A stretch of 64,000 bases of DNA from Thermanaeromonas sp. Lineage in GTDB: Bacteria; Bacillota; DSM-521; Neomoorellales; Neomoorellaceae. The DNA lies in assembly GCF_021890735.1 (NCBI RefSeq), contig NZ_JAKKUR010000003.1, positions 22,349 through 86,348 on the forward strand. Direction: 5' to 3'. Shown in pieces: positions 1 through 9,168 of the stretch (its first letter is position 1; the number at the start of each line of letters is the position of its first letter). Below the pieces are notes generated by a model. The model did not search any database. It worked only from the letters and a program-made list of their open reading frames with translations, and had not been told where the DNA came from. A program made the translations under genes and the position numbers.

Positions 1-468
1 TTAGAGTTTTTAAAGCCACGGGGCCAAAGGGTGGCTGTAGCCGTTTCTCCTCTTTTAAAAAGCGCCGACCTTGAAGCGGCGTTAAAAGAAGCGGGTTTTG
101 AAGTGGAGACAAGCGGGGCTTGGTTCGCCAGGGAAGCAGATAGCGGGATAGTGGAGTTCGACTTAGGGGTGGCGGAAACGGGAACTCTGGTCCACGATGC
201 TACAGACCTTTATAAACGCTTGGCCTCCATGCTCCCGCTTAATTGTGTGGCCGTCCTTCCGGCTAACCGCATCGTTCGTGATATGACACAAGCTTTTGAG
301 TATTACTTAGGACAAAAAACTTGGCCCGGTTACCTGGCCCTCGTGACCGGCCCCAGCCGTACGGCTGATATCGAACGCAGCCTTACCATCGGTGTCCACG
401 GGCCGGAGTGCCTTTTAATAGTTCTGGTGGAAGAAGGTGAGGGAAGTAATGCCGGGGACTCCCTTTAA
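1..468 (+). CDS. lutC: LutC/LUD-domain protein, 3' portion (likely begins upstream of the window)
   Basis: ORF 31..468 with LUD-type motif EAGIVEFDLGVAETGTL-like; reading frame open to the window edge and overlaps the next lut gene. Confidence 0.7.
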   Translation, partial: LEFLKPRGQRVAVAVSPLLKSADLEAALKEAGFEVETSGAWFAREADSGIVEFDLGVAETGTLVHDATDLYKRLASMLPLNCVAVLPANRIVRDMTQAFEYYLGQKTWPGYLALVTGPSRTADIERSLTIGVHGPECLLIVLVEEGEGSNAGDSL

Positions 469-2605
469 GGCAAGAGTAAGGCAGGCCCTCCTAAACCCCA
501 CTTTAAGGGGTGCTCTGGAGCGCTTTGCTGCGGATTATGTTGTAGCCAGGGAGCAGGTGTTCGCAGGCCGGGATTTCGAAGGGTTAAGGACTAAAATCGC
601 ATCCATCAAATCCGCTGCAGCCCTTCAGTTAAGGGAACTAGGCGAGGAATTTGCCCGGCAAGTGACTTTGCGCGGCGGCAAAGTGTTTTTTGCCCGGGAT
701 GCGGCTTCGGCTCGGGAATATGTACTGAAGGTAGCAAAAGAGCATGGAGTTACCCGGGTGGTAAAATCCAAATCCTTCGCTACAGAGGAGATACAGTTAA
801 ACGAGTATCTGGCCGAACACGGCATAGTATCTTACGAAACCGACCTCGCTGAATGGATCCTCCAGCTTATGCCCGGTGAGCGCCCTTCCCATATGGTGAT
901 GCCGGCTATCCACCTGCCTAAAGAAGAGGTGGCGAAGGTTTTTAGCCGCCACAAAGGTAGACCCGTAGAACCGGATATTAAAACTATGGTGCGCATTGCC
1001 CGGGAGGAATTAAGGGACAAATTTTTAACGGCCGGATTGGGTATAACCGGGGCCAATATAGCAGTAGCCGAGACGGGGACCATCATCCTTTTTACCAATG
1101 AAGGAAATGCTCGCCTGGCTACCACCCTCCCTCCTGTGCACATTGCCGTGGTGGGGTACGAAAAGCTGGTGCCGCGGATAAAGGATGTACTCCCTATCCT
1201 GGAAGCCCTCCCCAGGAGCGGTACGGCCCAACCTATAACGAGCTACGTTACTATGATCACGGGGCCGGTACCGGTTGGAGGTGTAGAAGGTACTGCCCTT
1301 AAGGAGTTTCACGTGGTTTTGCTCGATAACGGCCGGCTGGAGATGGCCAGGGATCCGGTTTTCCGGGAAGCCCTCCAGTGCATACGGTGTGCGGCCTGCA
1401 CCAACGTTTGCCCCGTGTTTCAGCTTGTAAGCGGCCAGGTATACGGTTTTGTTTATTCTGGAGGCATTGGGAGCATCTTAACGGCTTTCTTTAATTCCGT
1501 GGAGCAGGCAGCAGACCCCCAAAGCCTTTGCATAGGGTGCCGGCGTTGTACGGAGGTGTGCCCGGCTAAGATTAATATTCCTGATCTAGTGTTGGAGCTG
1601 CGGAAGAGGATAGCAAGGGAGCACGGCATGCCCTTTTCCTACCGCCTGGCCTTGCGGGGTGTGGTGGCTAAGCCTAAGGTTATGCAGGGGGTCCTTGCTT
1701 TAGGGAAAAAGCTACAGCGGCCCGTAACCGGTGGGCAGCCCTTTATTAGAAGCTTGCCCGGTCCTTTTAAAGGGTGGACCGAAGGGAGGAGCTTGCCGGC
1801 CCTGAGCTCCCGGCCGTTGCGTGAGCGGATAAGGGATTTAGAAAAAGCTCCGGTAGAACCCCGGCTGACGGCTGCCTTTTATGCCGGTTGCGTTATAGAT
1901 TATGTGTATCCCGAGATAGGGGAAGCTATATTTAGAGTATTACAGGGAGCAGGCGTCCAGGTAAGGTTTCCTTTAGACCAGGGCTGCTGCGGGGCGCCGG
2001 CTCTTTATACGGGAGATATAGAGACGGCTTTAAAGCTTGCCCGCTGGAACATTGAAGTGCTGGAGAGAGCTTCTACGGGGGTAATTATTACCGCGTGTCC
2101 CACCTGTGCTGTAGCTTTAAAACACAAACTGCCTTCCCTTTTAAGCGGAGAACCGACATGGTACGAAAGGGCTTTGGATATAGCGGCGAAGGTTAAAGAT
2201 TTTAACGAGCTGGTGCAGGAGATGGAGGTGAGTTTTCCTGGATTTAGCACAGGGGAAAGAATAAAAATCACCTATCACGACTCCTGCCATTACAAGCGCC
2301 ACTTGGGTTTAGCTCAGGTAGCTCGGGAGGTTTTAAAACGCCACAAAGGAGTAGAACTTGTGGAGATGCAAGAAAGCGACCGCTGCTGCGGTTTCGGCGG
2401 CTCATACACCCTTAAGTACCCGGAAATAAGCCAGGCCTTACTAGAGCGCAAGCTTCGCCGCATTTTAGAGAGCGGAGCCAGGATAGTGGTCACCGATTGC
2501 CCGGGATGTCTGGTGCAGCTTCGTGGGGGGCTGGATAAGACTTCTAGCCCTGTCCTGGCCAAGCATACAGCCGAAATTTTAGCGGCCGGGCAGGATCTGC
2601 GGTGA
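437..2605 (+). CDS. LutB-LutA-type fusion: LUD domain, two 4Fe-4S motifs, C-terminal CCG domains (lactate utilisation iron-sulfur protein)
   Basis: CIRCAACTNVCP and CIGCRRCTEVCP ferredoxin motifs; GCCGAP and CCGFGGSY CCG motifs; 722 aa. Confidence 0.85.
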   Translation: MREVMPGTPFKARVRQALLNPTLRGALERFAADYVVAREQVFAGRDFEGLRTKIASIKSAAALQLRELGEEFARQVTLRGGKVFFARDAASAREYVLKVAKEHGVTRVVKSKSFATEEIQLNEYLAEHGIVSYETDLAEWILQLMPGERPSHMVMPAIHLPKEEVAKVFSRHKGRPVEPDIKTMVRIAREELRDKFLTAGLGITGANIAVAETGTIILFTNEGNARLATTLPPVHIAVVGYEKLVPRIKDVLPILEALPRSGTAQPITSYVTMITGPVPVGGVEGTALKEFHVVLLDNGRLEMARDPVFREALQCIRCAACTNVCPVFQLVSGQVYGFVYSGGIGSILTAFFNSVEQAADPQSLCIGCRRCTEVCPAKINIPDLVLELRKRIAREHGMPFSYRLALRGVVAKPKVMQGVLALGKKLQRPVTGGQPFIRSLPGPFKGWTEGRSLPALSSRPLRERIRDLEKAPVEPRLTAAFYAGCVIDYVYPEIGEAIFRVLQGAGVQVRFPLDQGCCGAPALYTGDIETALKLARWNIEVLERASTGVIITACPTCAVALKHKLPSLLSGEPTWYERALDIAAKVKDFNELVQEMEVSFPGFSTGERIKITYHDSCHYKRHLGLAQVAREVLKRHKGVELVEMQESDRCCGFGGSYTLKYPEISQALLERKLRRILESGARIVVTDCPGCLVQLRGGLDKTSSPVLAKHTAEILAAGQDLR

Positions 2606-3357
2606 AAAAGCACGAATACATCACTGGGAAGCCGGGGCCTGGGGGTGAAAAGGGTTTGAAGCTTAAACCTATAAGGACCAGGAAGATATACGAAGAGATA
2701 GTTAATCAAATTAAGGAACTCATCGGCGAAGGTAATTTAAAACCCGGTGACCGCCTGCCTTCCGAGCGCGAGTTGGCCGAGCGTTTGCACGTGAGCCGGG
2801 CGTCAGTGAGGGAGGCCTTAAGCGCCTTGGCTGCCATGGGGGTCATTACCATCCGGCCGGGGGAAGGGACCTTCGTGCAGGCGGTAAGGAACGGGGCTAT
2901 AGTAGAGCCTTTGGCTATGGCCCTCCTTATGGACCGGCAAGCCACGCTAGACTTGTTGGAAGCAAGAGAGATCTTAGAGACGGAAACGGCGGCCTTGGCC
3001 GCACGGCGGGCCTGCCCGGAAGAGATGGAAAAGTTGGAGGAGATTATAAAAGAGATGGAAGTGGAGCTAGAAGAGGGGCGCCTGGGAGAAGAGACGGATG
3101 TCCGCTTCCATCTTACCATAGCGGAAGCCGCTCACAATAGCGTTCTGTCCCGGCTAATGTACACTGTTTCCGATACCATACGCCAGGCCCTCCGGAGCAG
3201 CCGCCAGCGGTTATACCAGACACCCGAAAATGCGGAAAAGTTGTACCTGCAGCATAAGGCCATTTACGAAGCCATAATCTCGCGCGACGCCAGGGGAGCC
3301 CGTCGGGCCATGGCCGACCACCTTAAATTTGTGGCTCGGGAGCTTAAGAAGGGGTAG
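2602..3357 (+). CDS. GntR family, FadR-subfamily transcriptional regulator (LldR-like)
   Basis: N-terminal wHTH (LKPGDRLPSERELAERLHVSRASVREAL) and FCD-type C-terminus; overlaps the lut gene by 4 bp. Confidence 0.88.
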   Translation: MKKHEYITGKPGPGGEKGLKLKPIRTRKIYEEIVNQIKELIGEGNLKPGDRLPSERELAERLHVSRASVREALSALAAMGVITIRPGEGTFVQAVRNGAIVEPLAMALLMDRQATLDLLEAREILETETAALAARRACPEEMEKLEEIIKEMEVELEEGRLGEETDVRFHLTIAEAAHNSVLSRLMYTVSDTIRQALRSSRQRLYQTPENAEKLYLQHKAIYEAIISRDARGARRAMADHLKFVARELKKG

Positions 3358-3378
3358 TTTTAGGAGGGAGCAGGGATA

Positions 3379-4236
3379 TTGACTAGGGAGCTCTTCGGGG
3401 ATTCTCTTTTTTGGGAGAAGATGTGGCAGGAGGCCAGGGCCAAAAGCCTTTACGGAAGGCGGCTTCCCGGCAGGGAGGAAGAGTACTGGAACCGCAGGGC
3501 AGCAAGCTTCACTAGCCATTCCCGGAGCCGTGAAGCCCAGGAAAGAGCAGCCAACATCCTTCACTTGTTGGGGCACCGTAACGTCCTGGACCGGGAGGCA
3601 GAAGTTCTAGATATAGGATGCGGCCCGGGGACTTATGCTTTAGTACTGGCCCGCCGGGTCAGGCGGGTGGTAGCCCTGGATCCGTCCCCAGAGATGCTTT
3701 CTGCTCTAAAAAGACGGATGCAAGAAGAGCGGCTGGAAAATATTGAGGTTGTCCAAGCGGCCTGGGAAGATGTAGATTTGGAGGACCTGGGGTTTAAGAA
3801 GCGTTTTAAAGCGGTGCTGGCCCTTATGACCCCGGGGATCCGTGATGCAGCTACCTTAAAGAAAATGATAGAGGCTTGCCACGGAGTGTGTGTACTGGGG
3901 GGGCACGTCCGGCAGGAGGAAGAGGGCCGGCGGGAACTTTGGCGAAAGCTTATCGGGGGTGAAATACCTCCTCTAGCCCCGGAGGCTTTTTATATTTTTC
4001 ACCTTCTTTATTCATGGGGTTATCTCCCCTCTTTAGAATTAGAGCGCCGACCCATCTGGAGGGAAATGAGCGTAGATGAGGCCGTAGCGGAGTACGAAAA
4101 CTTCTTTTACCCGTATATAGACCTTAACGACCAGGCCCGCAGAATTATTACAGATTACGTCGTTTCTCATGCCGTGGAAGGCAAGTACATTCAAAAAAGA
4201 GAATTTATAGCAGCCTACCTATGCTGGAGCGTCTGA
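3379..4236 (+). CDS. Class I SAM-dependent methyltransferase
   Basis: VLDIGCGPGTYALVLARR motif; TTG start. Confidence 0.8.
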   Translation: MTRELFGDSLFWEKMWQEARAKSLYGRRLPGREEEYWNRRAASFTSHSRSREAQERAANILHLLGHRNVLDREAEVLDIGCGPGTYALVLARRVRRVVALDPSPEMLSALKRRMQEERLENIEVVQAAWEDVDLEDLGFKKRFKAVLALMTPGIRDAATLKKMIEACHGVCVLGGHVRQEEEGRRELWRKLIGGEIPPLAPEAFYIFHLLYSWGYLPSLELERRPIWREMSVDEAVAEYENFFYPYIDLNDQARRIITDYVVSHAVEGKYIQKREFIAAYLCWSV

Positions 4237-5603
4237 AAGATTACTAAGCGAAAGAAATGGAGCCACATTTCCAGAGCTAACAGAAAGGCACCAGCACCGA
4301 AGACGGCCCCCCCTGCTGCCCGGAGCAGGAGGTAGGGATGAAGCAACAGGTGAGTCCGGGTGAAATTTAGGCCTGCCACATAACATAAGTAGCTTTGCAG
4401 TAACCCGGTTAATATCAAACTGCCGCTCATTATAGCTAGGCCGGAGTTAAGAAGGATAACGGATAGTTTTACGCGCTTTTTGTGGGCAGCGCTAAGGCTA
4501 TACCTTCGGGTGAGGATAAAATAGCTGGTACCCAGCACCAGAAATCCAAAAAAGCCGAAGAGGGCCATGTGGGAGTGGGCGGAAGTTAAATAAGTACCGT
4601 GGACGTAAAAATTAAGGGGCGGCAAGGCTAAAAGAAAGCCCAGCAACCCCACACCCACTATATTCCAAAAGACACTGGAGTAAAAGAAGTAAAGGGAAAT
4701 ATGGTTCAAATTGGAGGAATATAAAGAGCGGAAAGCCGTAATCCCTAAAAGAACTATCGGAATTACCTGTATAGCACTTGCTGCGGCCCCTATAAGCTGC
4801 CAAAACCGCGGTAGGCCGATCCAGTAGAGGTGGTGGGCTGAAGCCAGGGCGCCGGAAAAAAGGACCAGGATTGCCTCCCATAAGATTAGCCGTTTAGCCC
4901 GGTTTAAAGGGACTACCTTAAGGGTGGCCAGCCAGAGGGAGGCTACGGTAGTGGCTACAAGTTCTAAGCTACCTTCTTCCCACAGGTGAACTACCAGGAA
5001 CCGGAAGGTATCGTCTACGGTGGGGTGCAAGACGGGAAAAAGGTTGGGTAGATAAAGGAGAGAGGCAAGGAGAAAGCCGCTGAACATTATGATCGTTTCC
5101 GGGTGATAAAGCAGTCTGTTTTTAAATATAGAGATTAAGAGATTAAGGATAAAGAATAAGAATCCTACCAGCAAAGCAACTTTAAAAGGGAAGGGTGCTT
5201 CAAGATATTCCCTACCCTCGGTATGACCTAAAGCCAGGGAGGCCAAAAGCAGAAGGATAGTTATAAGCAAATACCAGAAATTCCACTTTATCAGCTTGGG
5301 AGTATAAAGTTCGTTACCCGTGAATTCTACTATAAAATAGCAGGCACTTCCCATAATACCTAAAAGAGGCCATAGCAGGCTCAAATTAAGGTGCATAGCC
5401 CGGCCGCTGGTGAAGGCTATGGGGGTCGGGAGATCGGGAAACACGAGATGAAGGGATCCTCCGGTGGCCAGAAAGCTTTGTAAAGCTAAAAATGTAAATA
5501 CGGATAATGCATAAGGATAGCTTGCCTTTTGCGAGGGGCTGTCATGGTCTTTATCTTTTTTGTTCCCTTTTTTAAAAAACAACTTAAGAAAGAACTCCAA
5601 CAT
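4215..5603 (-). CDS. norB: NorB-like heme-copper oxidase family subunit (nitric oxide reductase large subunit)
   Basis: RAMHLN, HLWEEGSLE, SAHHLYWIGLP and SAHSHMALFGFFG motifs match the NorB heme/FeB ligand regions; multi-TM. Confidence 0.8.
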   Translation of the reverse strand: MLEFFLKLFFKKGNKKDKDHDSPSQKASYPYALSVFTFLALQSFLATGGSLHLVFPDLPTPIAFTSGRAMHLNLSLLWPLLGIMGSACYFIVEFTGNELYTPKLIKWNFWYLLITILLLLASLALGHTEGREYLEAPFPFKVALLVGFLFFILNLLISIFKNRLLYHPETIIMFSGFLLASLLYLPNLFPVLHPTVDDTFRFLVVHLWEEGSLELVATTVASLWLATLKVVPLNRAKRLILWEAILVLFSGALASAHHLYWIGLPRFWQLIGAAASAIQVIPIVLLGITAFRSLYSSNLNHISLYFFYSSVFWNIVGVGLLGFLLALPPLNFYVHGTYLTSAHSHMALFGFFGFLVLGTSYFILTRRYSLSAAHKKRVKLSVILLNSGLAIMSGSLILTGLLQSYLCYVAGLNFTRTHLLLHPYLLLRAAGGAVFGAGAFLLALEMWLHFFRLVIFQTLQHR

Positions 5604-5619
5604 TCCTTTTTGATTCCTT

Positions 5620-6027
5620 CTATTTTTGGGCTGAGCTATTCCTTACCGGTTTAGGGGGCCACCCGTGGGTATCGATTTCGCTTACTTTTTCTAGAAAGGA
5701 TATAACGCTTTTTGCTTGTTCTGGATCTAGAGCAATATGGCGCAATTGCTTAGCAGGAGGTAAAACAGGGGGAGAGGTTAAAAAGGCTAGCAATTCCTCT
5801 TTAGTTTTGGTGGCAGTTACAAAGGTAAGATCGCCCCCTGAGTAACCCCCGTTCCCGAGTAAAGTGTGACATTCGATGCACCCTTTTTCCTGCCAGATTT
5901 TTTTCCCGGCCATGGCTTCTTCAGGCCAGGTTTCCTCGTATAAGGGCTTAAGGGAATAGAAAAGGGGTAGCCCGAAGAGAAGCAGGGAGACGAGTAAAGT
6001 TATAAGGTAAACCCCCAGGGATTGCAT
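5620..6027 (-). CDS. norC: NorC-like membrane-anchored monoheme cytochrome c
   Basis: N-terminal TM helix, CIECHTLLGNGGYSGGDLT heme-c motif; immediately upstream of norB. Confidence 0.8.
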   Translation of the reverse strand: MQSLGVYLITLLVSLLLFGLPLFYSLKPLYEETWPEEAMAGKKIWQEKGCIECHTLLGNGGYSGGDLTFVTATKTKEELLAFLTSPPVLPPAKQLRHIALDPEQAKSVISFLEKVSEIDTHGWPPKPVRNSSAQK

Positions 6028-6253
6028 GGGCTTAAAGTTTCTCCTTTGGGCTTGCTTTTCTTAGCTGCATGCTTTTTTAGTTTACCTTTAACAACAGGGT
6101 TTTATGTATATTTCGGGCAGAAAAGGTCGGAAGCTTGGTGGTATAGGGCAACAGGACTGGCCTAAGATGATTGGAGATTTAAGATGATTAAAGATAACAA
6201 AAGAAGGAAATAGGGGAGATATATAGAATTACACGAAGGATAGACATAAAGGA

Positions 6254-7288
6254 GTGAAGAAAATGGATCTGGAAGAGGTGCGCGAGAGGGCGCGGGAGGT
6301 TCTTAGAGGGATTTGCAGGGTGTGCGCTGTATGCAATGGTCGGAATTGCCCCACCGGGGTACCCGGAATGGGAGGGGCAGGTACGGGGGAAGGTTTCCGC
6401 CGCAACATTGATGCTCTGGCCAGTTGGAAGTTGAACCTGCGGGTGTTACATTCTAGGAAAGTACAGGATACTGGTTTTGAATTTTTCGGCCACAAATTGC
6501 CTTTTCCCATTTTGGCAGGAGCTATAGCAGGAGCCAAGGTAAATTTTGGTGGGAGGTTGGAGGAGAGAGAGATAGCTCGGGCGCTGGTTTTGGGGGCTAA
6601 GGCTTGTGGGACGGTGGCTTTAACGGGCGACGGCCCAGATCCCGAGGTTTTTTCCGCAGGCTTAGCTGCCATTAAAGAGGCCGGCGGGTGGGGTATTCCG
6701 GTTATCAAGCCCAGAGCTAACGAGGAAATTATAAAGCGTATTCGAGAGGCGGAAAAGGTAGGTGCCCTAGCCATAGCTATTGATGTAGATGCGGCAGGTT
6801 TGCTCAATATGACAAGGGTTGGCCAGACGGTAGAACCTAAAACAGTGGAAGACATCCTGGAGATTGCTCGGTCCACTTCTCTACCTTTGATTTTAAAGGG
6901 TGTCATGACTGTGGCCGATGCTGAAGCGGCTTTAGCCGGTGGCGCAGCAGGTATAGTGGTATCCAATCATGGAGGCCGGGCCCTAGATCATACCTTGGGG
7001 ACGGCGGATGTATTGCCGGGCATAGCGGCCGCCGTCCAAGGGAAACTTATGGTTTTGGCTGATGGAGGGGTCCGTTCAGGAGTAGATGTGCTTAAAATGC
7101 TGGCCCTTGGCGCGCAGGCTGTTTTGGTAGGCCGACCTTTATTAATCGCTGCCTGTGGAGGAGGACCTGATGGGGTTAAGGCCCAGTTGGAATCCTTAGC
7201 TCAGGAACTTACGGTGGCCATGCGCCTTACAGGGTGCGGAAACTTGCGGGATATATCTTCAGAAATAATAACGCCTGTTAGGTCCTAA
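6254..7288 (+). CDS. FMN-dependent alpha-hydroxy-acid dehydrogenase/oxidase family protein
   Basis: LILKGVMTVADAEAALAGGAAGIVVSNHGGRALDH signature. Confidence 0.88.
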   Translation: MKKMDLEEVRERAREVLRGICRVCAVCNGRNCPTGVPGMGGAGTGEGFRRNIDALASWKLNLRVLHSRKVQDTGFEFFGHKLPFPILAGAIAGAKVNFGGRLEEREIARALVLGAKACGTVALTGDGPDPEVFSAGLAAIKEAGGWGIPVIKPRANEEIIKRIREAEKVGALAIAIDVDAAGLLNMTRVGQTVEPKTVEDILEIARSTSLPLILKGVMTVADAEAALAGGAAGIVVSNHGGRALDHTLGTADVLPGIAAAVQGKLMVLADGGVRSGVDVLKMLALGAQAVLVGRPLLIAACGGGPDGVKAQLESLAQELTVAMRLTGCGNLRDISSEIITPVRS

Positions 7289-7394
7289 GTTGAGCTAGAG
7301 CCCACTTTGGGACGTGTAGGCTACTCTGGCCTCTATAGCCCCTGTTAGGCCCTAAGCTAAGGTCTGCCAAAATGACTTAAGGGGAGGTATAAGC

Positions 7395-7745
7395 TTGATG
7401 GACAGGTTTTTTAGCGTTTCCGAAATTGTAAAAGGGTTATCTTCCGGTAACCGGGCGACAAAGACGGTTCTTTACGAAAACGACCGGACCAACACCGCCA
7501 TTTGGTACGTGCCCCCGGGGGAAGAAGTGGTAGCCCATTGGCACCCCAACAGCGATGATGTCTGGGTTATTTTAAGCGGTGAAGGAGAATATTATCTGGG
7601 TGACGGTACCACTCAGACGGTGAGAGCGGGTATGGTAGCTGTAGCCTTCAAGGGCCAGATCCACGGAGTAAAGGCAAAAGGTTCGGAACCGTTAATATTT
7701 GTGGCCTTTCAGTCTCCCGTACCGGCAGAAATGATTAAAATATAA
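7395..7745 (+). CDS. Cupin-domain protein
   Basis: VPPGEEVVAHWHPNSDDVWVILSGEGEYYLGDG cupin motif. Confidence 0.85.
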   Translation: MMDRFFSVSEIVKGLSSGNRATKTVLYENDRTNTAIWYVPPGEEVVAHWHPNSDDVWVILSGEGEYYLGDGTTQTVRAGMVAVAFKGQIHGVKAKGSEPLIFVAFQSPVPAEMIKI

Positions 7746-7802
7746 TGACCATGGCCTACTTGACAAAGGAGGAATAGCCGCCTAAAATAGAAAGTGCAAC
7801 GG

Positions 7803-7877
7803 GCGGAAGTAGCTCAGTGGTAGAGCATCGGCTTCCCAAGCCGAGGGTCGCGGGTTCGAATCCCGTTTTCCGCTCCA
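7803..7877 (+). tRNA. tRNA-Gly (anticodon CCC), CCA encoded
   Basis: Cloverleaf readable: acceptor GCGGAAG/TTTCCGC, D-arm agctcagtggtagagc, anticodon loop TTCCCAA, T-arm GGTTCGAATCC, 3' CCA. Confidence 0.93.
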
Positions 7878-7892
7878 GCCTGTTTTCCCGGA

Positions 7893-7925
7893 AGGCTTCC
7901 CGGTGATTACCGGGAGGCCTTTTTA
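7893..7925 (+). terminator. Intrinsic terminator after tRNA-Gly
   Basis: aggcttcccggt-gatt-accgggaggcct followed by ttttt. Confidence 0.8.
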
Positions 7926-7982
7926 GTTTGGCAAGGATCAATTTGTTCGTTTTTTCATACCTTAGGCGGGGGAAGAAATTTA

Positions 7983-8510
7983 ATGTTCTCTTTACTTGCC
8001 GGGTACCTGCTTATTTTTTTAGCTAGGGTAACTGATGTAACTCTAGCTACCTTGCGGGTACTTTTCGTGGTTCGGGGGAGGCGTTTCCACGCTGCTGGCC
8101 TGGGATTTATAGAGGTAATAATCTGGGTTGCTAGTTTAAAATTTGTTATGGAACATCTCTCCGACCCTGTAAGTGTAATTTTTTATGCCCTGGGTTTTGC
8201 TACCGGAAATATTGTAGGAAGCTATATCGAAGAAAAGATGGCCTTGGGGCAAGTGGCCGTTCAAGTTATCACCCTGTGCCATCCCATGGAGCTTGCCCAA
8301 AAGTTGAGGGATGCAGGTTACGGAGTTACAGTCACCCAAGGGTACGGTAAAGAAGGTACACATCCCATTTTGTACTTAAACCTTCCCCGGCGGCGCTTAG
8401 CAGAGCTTCAGGAGCTTTTAAACCGCTGGGATGCCCAGGCTTTTGTCGTGATACAGGATGTAAAGGATACGTGCGGAGGTTTTTATGGATGGCGTAAAGG
8501 CGGGAAATAG
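7983..8510 (+). CDS. UPF0316/DUF2179-type membrane protein
   Basis: ARVTDVTLATLRVLFVVRGRRF... GFATGNIVGSYIEEKMALG family pattern. Confidence 0.8.
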   Translation: MFSLLAGYLLIFLARVTDVTLATLRVLFVVRGRRFHAAGLGFIEVIIWVASLKFVMEHLSDPVSVIFYALGFATGNIVGSYIEEKMALGQVAVQVITLCHPMELAQKLRDAGYGVTVTQGYGKEGTHPILYLNLPRRRLAELQELLNRWDAQAFVVIQDVKDTCGGFYGWRKGGK

Positions 8511-9114
8511 AAAGGACGAAAGCCCTCCTTTTAGCGAGACGGAAGACCGATTTTTACAATTCATGAGGAGAGCGGGTGGAGTGAAGGCGCGAAGGGTTAG
8601 AAGAAAAAGGATAATTCCTTGGCTTTTTATCACCTTTTTAAGTCTGATAGCTTACAAATTTCTAGGTTTTAACAGTGAACAGGCAGGGCCTTTCCTGGAG
8701 GCCAGGGTTCAAGAGGTTATAGACGGTGACACGGTTACAGTAGTCTTGGGAAGCGGAAGGAAAGAGAAGGTACGCTTTATAGGTGTTAATACTCCGGAAA
8801 TCAGCGGGGAAGTTCAACCCTACGGGTTGGAGGCGAAAGCCTATACGGAGAGGCGCCTTCAGGGCAGGCGCATTTATCTTGAACTGGATACCTCCGAACG
8901 GGATAGGTACGGGCGCCTTTTGGCTTACGTCTGGTTAGAAAAACCACGGGACATCTCCGACACGGAAATACGCACCAAAATGTTTAACGCGGAGCTGTTA
9001 CGGGAAGGCTATGCCCAGGTCATGACCGTTCCTCCCAATGTCAAATACGCCGAGACATTCAAGCGACTGGAAAATGAAGCCCGTAATGCAGGAAAAGGGC
9101 TATGGGGTTTATAA
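8485..9114 (+). CDS. Thermonuclease (SNase-like) family protein, membrane anchored
   Basis: VIDGDTVTVVLGSGRKEKVRFIGVNTPE and ERDRYGRLLAYVWL motifs. Confidence 0.88.
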   Translation: MDGVKAGNRKDESPPFSETEDRFLQFMRRAGGVKARRVRRKRIIPWLFITFLSLIAYKFLGFNSEQAGPFLEARVQEVIDGDTVTVVLGSGRKEKVRFIGVNTPEISGEVQPYGLEAKAYTERRLQGRRIYLELDTSERDRYGRLLAYVWLEKPRDISDTEIRTKMFNAELLREGYAQVMTVPPNVKYAETFKRLENEARNAGKGLWGL

Positions 9115-9168
9115 GGCCATCCCGGGAACAATAATAAAGGATGCCTGAATTAACGGGGGTAGACCGGG

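Noticed and set aside
6229-6966. Long minus-strand ORF opposite the FMN dehydrogenase
   Set aside because: Low-complexity Ala/Pro/Ser antisense shadow of a GC-rich gene; no family resemblance. Same for 13560-14369 (+), 15052-15750 (-), 48898-49584 (-) and other antisense ORFs.
7756-7941. Minus-strand ORF with ERKTGFEPATLGLGSRCSTTELLP
   Set aside because: It is the antisense translation of tRNA-Gly, a common annotation artefact.
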